This document shows, piece after piece, positions 57,661 to 64,000 of a stretch of 64,000 bases of DNA. Under the pieces are notes generated by a model. The model saw only the letters and a program-made list of their open reading frames with translations. It ran no database searches and was not told where the DNA came from. Source of the stretch: Hyphomicrobiales bacterium (lineage in GTDB: Bacteria > Pseudomonadota > Alphaproteobacteria > Rhizobiales > Rhizobiaceae); NCBI GenBank assembly GCA_900468065.1, contig UBTA01000011.1, positions 96,797-160,796 on the forward strand, written 5' to 3'. The position numbers and the translations under genes were made by a program. The stretch's first letter is position 1; each line of letters begins with the position of its first letter.

Positions 57661-57918
57661 AGACTGCTGACAAACCCGGTCATTTTGAACTGCCCCCTCA
57701 AAGTTGGACGGTTTGCCATGTCGGGCTTTTTGTGTTTCGGGCGTGCGCGTTCTGCGCCCGGCCTATGAAGGAAGGTGCGGTGAGGCTGTCCCCATATAGT
57801 GGTAGGCCGCCAATGCGACGCAGGCTCGCATACACGCACATTGTTCGGTGGTACCGGGAGGACGTGGCGGGATAGCTTGATCTTCAAGATGGCACCACGC
57901 AACACGATGCCCAGACAT
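57661..57918. other. Gap with possible insertion-sequence end remnant
   Basis: No supported gene. The stretch TGAACTGCCCCCTCAAAGTT, starting near 57685, resembles the terminal inverted repeat of IS3-like elements, but no transposase or second end is visible. The rest (57720-57918) has mixed composition without ORFs that fit a gene. Confidence 0.3.
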
Positions 57919-57956
57919 GAAAATGCCGCCCGCTTTTGACGGACGGCATTTCTTTT
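57919..57956 (-). terminator. Terminator of the DUF475 gene
   Basis: AAATGCCGCCCGC and GGACGGCATTT pair imperfectly (57921-57951), with A- and T-rich flanks. It stands 17 bases after the DUF475 stop on the minus strand. Confidence 0.75.
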
Positions 57957-57972
57957 TGTGCGCGATGTTTTG

Positions 57973-59037
57973 TTAGTGCGCGCCGCTCAACTGTTCGCGG
58001 CGGTTGTGCTTGATCGACGACCAGAGCGAGATGCCGATCAGTGCCGCGCCGCCAAGACCGGTGATGACTTCCGGAATATGGAAGAGCGTCTGCACATACA
58101 TGATCACCGACAGGATCAGGATCGCGTAGAACGCGCCGTGTTCCAGGTAGCGGTATTCGGCAAGCGTACCCTTTTCCACCAGCATGATGGTCATCGAGCG
58201 CACATACATGGCGCCGATGCCAAGCCCGATGGCGATGACGAAGAGGTTCTGCGTCAAGGCGAAGGCGCCGATGACGCCATCGAAGGAGAAGCTGGCGTCC
58301 AGCACTTCGAGATAGATGAAGGCGCCGACGCCACCCTTTGCTGCCGCGTTCATCGTCTGCTGCGACGCATCGAGCAGGCCGCCGACGACTTCGACTGCAA
58401 GGAAGGTCAAGAGGCCGTAGATGGCGCAATAGACGAACGTGGTGGATTCTTCGCCTTCAAGCAGCGACGAGAAGATCAGGATGATCGTCAGGACGAAGGC
58501 GATTTCGACGCCCTTGATCGAGGCGAACCGGGACATGTTGCGTTCCAGGACCTGGATCCAGTGCACATCCTTCTCATGGTCGAAGAAGAATTTCAGGCCG
58601 ACCATCATCAGGAAGGTACCGCCGAAAGCGGCGATCGGCAGATGCGCCTCATTCATGATGCGGGCATATTCTTCCGGGCGCACGGCCGCCAAAACCAGCG
58701 CATCGATCGGTCCGATCTGGGCGGCGATAACGACGATGAGCAGTGGGAAGACGATACGCATACCGAAAACGGCGATTAGAATGCCCCAGGTCAGGAACCG
58801 CTGTTGCCAGACCGGCGTCATTTCCTTGAGCTTGTTGGCGTTGACGATGGCGTTATCAAAGGAGAGGGAAATTTCCAGTACGGCCAGAACCGTACAGATG
58901 AAGAAGACCGTGGCCATGCCGCCGATCGTTCCCGTGGTCGTCCAGCCGAGCCAGGCGCCGAGTGCAAGACCGACGGCGGTGACGATGAAGGACCATTTGA
59001 AATAGCTGAGTGTCGAAGTCTGGGGAGCGGTTGTCAT
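57973..59037 (-). CDS. DUF475 / TerC-superfamily membrane protein
   Basis: 354-aa inner-membrane protein with about nine hydrophobic segments. Two family motifs with paired Asp, EISLSFDNAIVNANKL and LDASFSFDGVIGAFAL, lie in the two repeated halves and resemble the metal-binding segments of TerC/MntP-like proteins. TerC relatives export manganese or supply metal to secreted enzymes, so a Mn-related role is possible. No yybP-ykoY riboswitch was seen upstream, in contrast to mntP. Start at 59037 with GGAGGT 6 bases upstream; 18 further codons are open but not conserved. Confidence 0.85.
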   Translation of the reverse strand: MTTAPQTSTLSYFKWSFIVTAVGLALGAWLGWTTTGTIGGMATVFFICTVLAVLEISLSFDNAIVNANKLKEMTPVWQQRFLTWGILIAVFGMRIVFPLLIVVIAAQIGPIDALVLAAVRPEEYARIMNEAHLPIAAFGGTFLMMVGLKFFFDHEKDVHWIQVLERNMSRFASIKGVEIAFVLTIILIFSSLLEGEESTTFVYCAIYGLLTFLAVEVVGGLLDASQQTMNAAAKGGVGAFIYLEVLDASFSFDGVIGAFALTQNLFVIAIGLGIGAMYVRSMTIMLVEKGTLAEYRYLEHGAFYAILILSVIMYVQTLFHIPEVITGLGGAALIGISLWSSIKHNRREQLSGAH

Positions 59038-59294
59038 GGCCGCACCTCCGATCCGATGAGGCTGAGGGCTGAATAGCTGGAAAAATCCCACATGCCCTGA
59101 ACGGCATGCGAAGCACGCATGATATAGAGTGTCATTTGCTTACAATCCGCCGGCTTATTTGCGGGGTAATACCGACATCACGAGAGCGCCGTAAATTCTC
59201 GCCAGAGGGGCCCGGTATCAGGTTTGCTCAGCAGGCGTGTTGAAATGCCCTGCTCTGCGGAGTCCATGTTTACTTAGCAAGCCTTTGGCCAAGG

Positions 59295-59594
59295 TCAAGG
59301 GAGTGAGCGGCAAAGCGCCTCACCTTTTACCGTAAGTTTGAGATGCGTTCGCTGTGTGCGGGCCTCCCGGCGGGTGATTTCGATCGGCGCATCCGGTCCG
59401 ACAAGCTGGTTGATCTCGCGCAGAACGAGGGCATGGGCGATGCCGAACAGCTTTGCGAAGCTGCGGCTGTCAGTGGCGATCCTTTGGGATAAGGCGGCGA
59501 CGATCCCGGCCACCAGCGGGGAAAGTCCTTGATCCTGCGCGCGGATAGCATCGACGCGTGCAAGGAATTCTGCCTCTGTAAGGTTGTCCGGCAT
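59295..59594 (-). CDS. Small protein coupled to FdhF-like oxidoreductase
   Basis: 99 aa, predicted soluble and mainly helical (FLARVDAIRAQDQGLSPLVA, FAKLFGIAHALVLREINQLV) with a short beta segment at the end (EARTQRTHLKLTVKGEAL). This reads like a winged-helix fold, but I recognise no named family. The ATG overlaps the stop of the molybdoenzyme gene (TGATG), so it is translated with it. A role as accessory or regulator of that enzyme is inferred only from this coupling. Confidence 0.65.
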   Translation of the reverse strand: MPDNLTEAEFLARVDAIRAQDQGLSPLVAGIVAALSQRIATDSRSFAKLFGIAHALVLREINQLVGPDAPIEITRREARTQRTHLKLTVKGEALCRSLP

Positions 59595-61903
59595 CAGGCA
59601 GCGTGTGCGGCCGTTGTCTGGGGGCGGAACGACACGAGGACCGATTTCGATGTCGGCGTATCGCTCTGGTCGCCTGCGCTCGACAGCGGCACCAGCACGT
59701 TGAGTTCGGGATAATAGCCGGCAACGCAGCCGCGCGGGATGTTGTAGGGCACCAGCCGGAAATCGCTGGCGACGCGGGAAACGCCATCGTCATGCCGGCC
59801 GATAACGTCGACCCTGTCGCCGGCTTCTGCGCCGAGTTCAGCGAGATCGGCGGGGTTGATGAAGACGACGCTGCGTTCGCCGTAGACACCGCGATAGCGA
59901 TCGTCCATGCCGTAGATCGTCGTGTTGTACTGGTCGTGCGAACGGAAGGTCTGGAGCACGAAGACGCCGTCCTGCCCACGAGCGACCTGATGCTCGACGG
60001 CAGCGGGCAGCGAACCGGTCCAGAAAGTGGCGCGGCCTGCTGGTGTCTCCCACTCGCGATGGGAAGCGGTGTTCCGCAGGTGAAAACCGCGCGGCTTGCG
60101 GACGCGTTCGTTATAGTTCTCGAAGCCGGGGATGACATTGGCGATATGATCGCGAATCAGGTCGTAATCGTCGGCAAGCGCTACCCAATCGACCTTGGCC
60201 GAGCCGACGGTGGCCTCGGCGATGCCGGCAATGATGGCGACTTCGGATCGCAGTTCCGGCGAGGCCGGTTTGTTGATACCGCCGGAGCCGTGCACCATGC
60301 TCATCGAATCCTCGACGGTGACGATTTGGCTGAGGCCCTTCGAGTTGCGGTCGATCTCGGTGCGGCCAAGGCAGGGCAGGATGAAGCTGACCTCGCCCGG
60401 CATCAGGTGCGAATGATTGAGCTTGGTGGCGATATTCACCGTCAGATTCTGCCCTGCGAGCGCCTTGGCGATGATCGGACTGTCCGGCGTGGCGCGGGCG
60501 AAATTGCCGCCAAGGCCGATGAATGCTCTGGCCGAGCCATCCAGCATGGCGCCGATGGCGGCCAGCACGTTATGGCCCTCCTTACGCGGAGCCTTGAAGT
60601 TAAATTCCTGTTCCAGCGCATCAAGAAAGGTGGCCGGAGCCTTCTCGTTGATGCCGACTGTGCGGTCGCCTTGGACGTTGGAATGGCCGCGCACCGGGCA
60701 GAGACCGGCGCCGGGCTTGCCGATATTACCGCGCAGCATCATGAAATTGGCGATCTCACGGATGGTGATGACCGAATGCCGGTGTTGCGTCACACCCATC
60801 GCCCAGGTGCAGATCACCCGCTCGGCACCGAGATAGGTTTCCGCTGCCCGCTTAAGCTCCAGCCGCGTCAGGCCGGATTGATCCTCGATCTCGGCCCAGC
60901 CGGTCACATCGACTGCGGCACGATAGGCTTCAAAATCGACGGTGTGTTGCGCAAGAAACTCATGATCCAGAACCGAGGGCTCGCCCACGGCAAGCGCTGC
61001 ATCATCAGCCGCAAAAACGGCCTTCGCCATGCCGCGCACTGCCGCCATGTCGCCGCCCAGCCGTGGCTGGAAATAGTCGCTGGCGATCTCGGCCGAGCCG
61101 CCGCGCAGCATTTCCAACTTGTCCTGCGGATCGGCGAAACGTTCCAGCCCGCGCTCGCGCACCGGATTGAACACCGCAATCCTGGCACCGCGCTGGGCGG
61201 CACGGCGCAGGTCGCCCAACATGCGTGGATGGTTGGTGCCGGGGTTCTGGCCGATGACGAAGATGGCATCGGCCTTTTCGAAGTCCTCCAAAAGCACCGT
61301 GCCCTTGCCGACGCCGACCGCCTGTTTCATGGCGATGCCGCTGGCCTCGTGGCACATGTTGGAGCAATCGGGAAAATTGTTGGTGCCGTAGAGCCGGACG
61401 AACAGCTGGTAGAGGAAGGCGGCCTCGTTCGAGGCGCGACCGGAGGTGTAGAATTCCGCCCGGTCCGGTGTATCGAAACTGTTGAGGATTTCGCCGATCT
61501 CGGTAAAGGCGGCGTCCCAGCTGATGCGCACGTAGGTGTCCGTTGCGGGATCATAGCGCATCGGATGGGTGAGCCGGCCCTCTTGTTCCAGCTCGTAGTC
61601 GCTCCAGGATTGGAGGGCGTTGACGGTATGGGCGGCAAAGAAATCCGGTGGTGTGCGTTTGTCGGTCGCTTCCCAGGCCACGGCCTTGACGCCGTTTTCG
61701 CAGAATTCGAATGAGGATCCGTGTTCGGGATCACCCCAGGCGCAGCCGGGGCAGTCAAAACCATCCGGCTGGTTAGCCTTCAAAAGGGCGCGGGCGCCCG
61801 AAATCGGGGAGCCGCTTTCCAGAAGGCGCTTGCCGCAACTCTTCAACGCACCCCAGCCGCCCGCTGCATTGGAACGTTTGCCGATGAAAACAGTCTTGCC
61901 CAT
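59594..61903 (-). CDS. FdhF/YdeP-type molybdopterin oxidoreductase
   Basis: 769-aa oxidoreductase of the group annotated as formate dehydrogenase alpha-like / YdeP. FDCPGCAWGDPEH near residue 50 and SNMCHEASGIAMKQAVGVGK near 180 are family marks; the cysteine in the second is the likely molybdenum-side ligand. FVIGQNPGTNHPRM, GLCPVRGHSNVQGDRTVG and the molybdopterin-dinucleotide domain (FRSHDQYNTTIYGMDDRYRG) follow. No selenocysteine or N-terminal [4Fe-4S] CxxC set like FdhF's is visible. Substrate unproven; acid-resistance protein YdeP is the E. coli relative. Start at 61903 (MGKTVFIGKRS). Confidence 0.85.
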   Translation of the reverse strand: MGKTVFIGKRSNAAGGWGALKSCGKRLLESGSPISGARALLKANQPDGFDCPGCAWGDPEHGSSFEFCENGVKAVAWEATDKRTPPDFFAAHTVNALQSWSDYELEQEGRLTHPMRYDPATDTYVRISWDAAFTEIGEILNSFDTPDRAEFYTSGRASNEAAFLYQLFVRLYGTNNFPDCSNMCHEASGIAMKQAVGVGKGTVLLEDFEKADAIFVIGQNPGTNHPRMLGDLRRAAQRGARIAVFNPVRERGLERFADPQDKLEMLRGGSAEIASDYFQPRLGGDMAAVRGMAKAVFAADDAALAVGEPSVLDHEFLAQHTVDFEAYRAAVDVTGWAEIEDQSGLTRLELKRAAETYLGAERVICTWAMGVTQHRHSVITIREIANFMMLRGNIGKPGAGLCPVRGHSNVQGDRTVGINEKAPATFLDALEQEFNFKAPRKEGHNVLAAIGAMLDGSARAFIGLGGNFARATPDSPIIAKALAGQNLTVNIATKLNHSHLMPGEVSFILPCLGRTEIDRNSKGLSQIVTVEDSMSMVHGSGGINKPASPELRSEVAIIAGIAEATVGSAKVDWVALADDYDLIRDHIANVIPGFENYNERVRKPRGFHLRNTASHREWETPAGRATFWTGSLPAAVEHQVARGQDGVFVLQTFRSHDQYNTTIYGMDDRYRGVYGERSVVFINPADLAELGAEAGDRVDVIGRHDDGVSRVASDFRLVPYNIPRGCVAGYYPELNVLVPLSSAGDQSDTPTSKSVLVSFRPQTTAAHAA

Positions 61904-62170
61904 GAACGCAGTGATCCCTGACGCGCAGCCGATAGAAGAAACACGATCAAAAATGCGGTGTATGTAGGCTTCTGATCGAATTTCTCTGTTCAATCAAGGG
62001 CACACATCACATACGTCGATAGGAAGCTTCTATCGATGCGGGCGCGGGCTGAGGGCCAGGAGACAGCGAGCCTACTGGCATTCCAATTGTTGATGGACCT
62101 ATGCCTTTTCGCGACTGGATCGCCCGGCCGGAATGTGCGACTGGCACGCATCTTTGCCGGAACCGATGCT

Positions 62171-63085
62171 ATGACTACTGAGACAGCCCCTATTGCCCAC
62201 TCATCAAACGCCGCCCGTACCGGTGTGCTGATCATGCTGCTCGGCATGTTGATGTTCTCGCTCAACGACGTCATGGGCAAATGGCTGGTCTCGACCTATT
62301 CCGTTCCCCAGTTGATGACGATCCGCAGCATTGCGGCGCTGATCGTGCTGACGCCGTTTTTCATCAAGCGTGGCTGGCGCAGCCTGATCCAGGTCGATCG
62401 CCCGTGGCTGCATGCGCTGCGCTCGCTGCTGTTCGCGGTCGATGCCTCTGCCTTTTATTACGCCGTCGCTTACATGCCGCTTGCCGACGCGATGACCTAT
62501 TGGCTCGCTGCACCGATCTATGTCGCGGCCGCCTCGCCGTTTCTTCTGGGCGAAAAGGTTGGCTGGCGGCGGTGGACGGCGATCCTGATCGGCTTTGCCG
62601 GGGTGATTGTCGCGCTGGAGCCATCCGCCAAAAGCTTCTCGCTGCCGGCGCTGATTGCGCTGGCCGGCAGCGCTGCCTTTGCCTTCGCGCTGCTTCTCGG
62701 GCGAGCCTTGCGCTCGACGCCGGATACGACCCTGATCTTCTGGCAGCTGAGCGGTGCGCTGATCTTTTCGCTGGTCGGGGTCGGCGCCAATACCGCCGGC
62801 TGGGCACCGATGGATATGCAGGCGCTGTTTGCGCTGTGCCTGCTCGGCATCGTCGCGATGATGGCCCATCTGCTGGTCAGCCGCTCGCTGAAGCTCGCTG
62901 ATGCGGCCACCGTCGTGCCGCTGCAATATACGCTTCTGTTTTGGGCGGTGGTGTTCGGCTGGATGTTCTTCGGCGATACGCCGCGCTGGACGGTTGCCCT
63001 TGGCGCAGCGCTGATCGTCGCCTCCGGCCTGTTCATTTTCTTCCGCGAACAGCAACTGAAGCACCGGGGCGAGATCAAGGAATAG
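62171..63085 (+). CDS. DMT superfamily transporter (EamA)
   Basis: 304-aa inner-membrane protein with ten hydrophobic segments in two EamA repeats (residues about 18-150 and 160-295). Family features are MFSLNDVMGKWLVSTYSVPQ, YYAVAYMPLADAMTYWLAAP and, in the second half, LKLADAATVVPLQYTLLFWA. Substrate unknown; metabolite or drug exporters are common in the group. The start at 62171 gives a short polar N-terminus; the frame is open from 62036 but that part is not typical. It is divergent from the molybdoenzyme and converges on the lactonase-like gene. Confidence 0.88.
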   Translation: MTTETAPIAHSSNAARTGVLIMLLGMLMFSLNDVMGKWLVSTYSVPQLMTIRSIAALIVLTPFFIKRGWRSLIQVDRPWLHALRSLLFAVDASAFYYAVAYMPLADAMTYWLAAPIYVAAASPFLLGEKVGWRRWTAILIGFAGVIVALEPSAKSFSLPALIALAGSAAFAFALLLGRALRSTPDTTLIFWQLSGALIFSLVGVGANTAGWAPMDMQALFALCLLGIVAMMAHLLVSRSLKLADAATVVPLQYTLLFWAVVFGWMFFGDTPRWTVALGAALIVASGLFIFFREQQLKHRGEIKE

Positions 63086-63087
63086 AC

Positions 63088-63999
63088 TTACGGCCGCTGG
63101 ACGCCGGTCGCCGTCACATAGATCGCATAGACCGATTGCGTCGCGGTGATGAACAGCCGGTTGCGGCGCGGACCGCCGAACGTGAGGTTTGAGACGCCCT
63201 GCGGGATGCGGATCTTGCCGAGGAGCGTGCCGTCAGGGGCAAAACAATGCACGGCATGGCCGCCGCTGGTCCAGAGATTGCCGTTGTTATCGAGGCGAAA
63301 TCCATCCGGGCGGCCTTCATCGAGATGGCAGAAGACACCGGAATTGGTCAGGTGCGTGCCTTCCACATCGTAGACGCGGATATGGGCCGGTGCCGTATCG
63401 TCCGGATTGGTGCCGCTGTCGGCGACGTAGAGCTTGGTTTCACCCGGCGAGAAAGCAAGGCCGTTCGGCTGGAGAAAATCGCTGGCCGCCGCCGTCAGCG
63501 CGCATGTCACCGGATCGAGCCGGTAGATGCTGCGCTTTTCCTGCTCCGGCGCGGACTTGTAGCCCTCATAGTCCGACAGGATGCCGTAGGTCGGATCGCT
63601 GAACCAGATGCTGCCATCGGAACGCACCACGACGTCGTTGGGCGAATTCAACCGCTTGCCCTCAAAGCTATCGGCAAGCACCGTGATCGAACCGTCGGCC
63701 TCGGTGCGGGTGACACGGCGGGTACCGTGTTCGCAGGAGATCAGCCGCCCCTGCCGGTCGCGCGTGTGGCCATTGGCAAAATTCGAGGGGTAACGATAGA
63801 CCGAGACGCCGCCATCGGGCACCCAGCGTAATATGCGCTGGTTGGGGATGTCACTCCACAGGAGTTGCTGCGCGTCATCGAACCAGACCGGACCTTCGGC
63901 CCAGCGGCAGCCTGAATAGAGCTCTTCGAGAACGGCGCTGCCGACGACCAGCGAGCGAAAGCGTGGATCGTGGATTTCGTAAAGCGATGGGCTGGGCAT
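63088..63999 (-). CDS. SMP-30/gluconolactonase/LRE family protein
   Basis: 303-aa six-bladed beta-propeller hydrolase. EGPVWFDDAQQLLWSDIPNQ with the metal-binding Glu, NSPNDVVVRSDGSIWFSDPTY with Asn and Asp ligands and ADSGTNPDDT match the lactonase family, including the gluconolactonase-type calcium or zinc site. Expected to hydrolyse a sugar acid lactone in the cytoplasm. Its ATG at 63999 lies one base from the window edge, so an upstream start cannot be excluded. The stop is 2 bases from that of the convergent EamA gene. Confidence 0.88.
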   Translation of the reverse strand: MPSPSLYEIHDPRFRSLVVGSAVLEELYSGCRWAEGPVWFDDAQQLLWSDIPNQRILRWVPDGGVSVYRYPSNFANGHTRDRQGRLISCEHGTRRVTRTEADGSITVLADSFEGKRLNSPNDVVVRSDGSIWFSDPTYGILSDYEGYKSAPEQEKRSIYRLDPVTCALTAAASDFLQPNGLAFSPGETKLYVADSGTNPDDTAPAHIRVYDVEGTHLTNSGVFCHLDEGRPDGFRLDNNGNLWTSGGHAVHCFAPDGTLLGKIRIPQGVSNLTFGGPRRNRLFITATQSVYAIYVTATGVQRP

Positions 64000-64000
64000 G

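Noticed and set aside
59038..59294. A second yybP-ykoY riboswitch before the DUF475/TerC-like gene
   Set aside because: Searched by eye for GGGGAGTA and CAAGACC on the minus strand; neither motif is present.

Overview
The window looks like a chromosomal segment of a Rhizobiaceae alphaproteobacterium (Rhizobium/Agrobacterium/Sinorhizobium relatives). This rests on gene content and order: a pyc - LuxR/ExpR-type regulator - ndvA block, a phaA-phaB/phaR cluster, the helicase - S4 protein - fdxA - carD run, the class-specific regulator TrcR (DUF1013), a 180-kDa-type NAD-glutamate dehydrogenase, and rsmB - heparinase - purH. Coding density is high. I see no rRNA, tRNA, CRISPR, prophage or intact insertion sequence. 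Nearly all content is core metabolism and envelope biology.

Layout. 0-5.2 kb: end of a YggS-type gene, propionyl-CoA synthetase (prpE), trcR and acetyl-CoA synthetase (acsA). 5.2-12 kb: a small exported nuclease, a DUF1674 protein, htpX-rsmB (overlapping), a heparinase-like protein and purH. 12-21.3 kb: a UMF1-type transporter, the very large NAD-GDH, pdxY, a beta-carbonic anhydrase and a lytic transglycosylase. 21.5-24.8 kb: asd and an alkaline phosphatase transcribed divergently. Asd is preceded by a short Thr/Lys-rich leader ORF and hairpins; the phosphatase is preceded by a clear PHO-box-like site. 25.1-27.6 kb: a compact operon of a Tat-exported CPFC protein, an ABC ATPase and a His-rich FtsX-type permease. 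27.7-29.6 kb: an MHS-type transporter with a large periplasmic insertion. 29.8-35 kb: the carD / fdxA / Hsp15 / Suv3-like helicase group. 35-38.6 kb: an 860-bp non-coding stretch packed with GANTC (CcrM) sites, then PHB synthesis genes and their repressor.

38.7-45.9 kb: rpmF, a GST, a DUF1868 protein, mtgA, a farnesyl-diphosphate synthase, mntP behind a yybP-ykoY manganese riboswitch, a LysE-type exporter and ispG. 46-51 kb: a DeoR - VOC - MFS operon divergent from a cystine-type ABC importer. 51-57.6 kb: pyruvate carboxylase, a quorum-sensing LuxR regulator (ExpR-like) and the cyclic beta-1,2-glucan exporter NdvA. 58-64 kb: a DUF475/TerC-like protein, a FdhF/YdeP-type molybdoenzyme with a coupled small protein, an EamA transporter and an SMP-30 family lactonase-like protein.

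Functional links. Several genes handle acetyl-CoA, propionyl-CoA, pyruvate and PHB (acsA, prpE, phaA, phaB, phaR, pyc). Both ends of isoprenoid precursor supply appear (ispG, ispA). Several genes act on the envelope (mtgA, transglycosylase, ndvA, htpX). The most interesting unexplained signals are the asd leader, the GANTC cluster, and the ABC operon with the His-rich permease.
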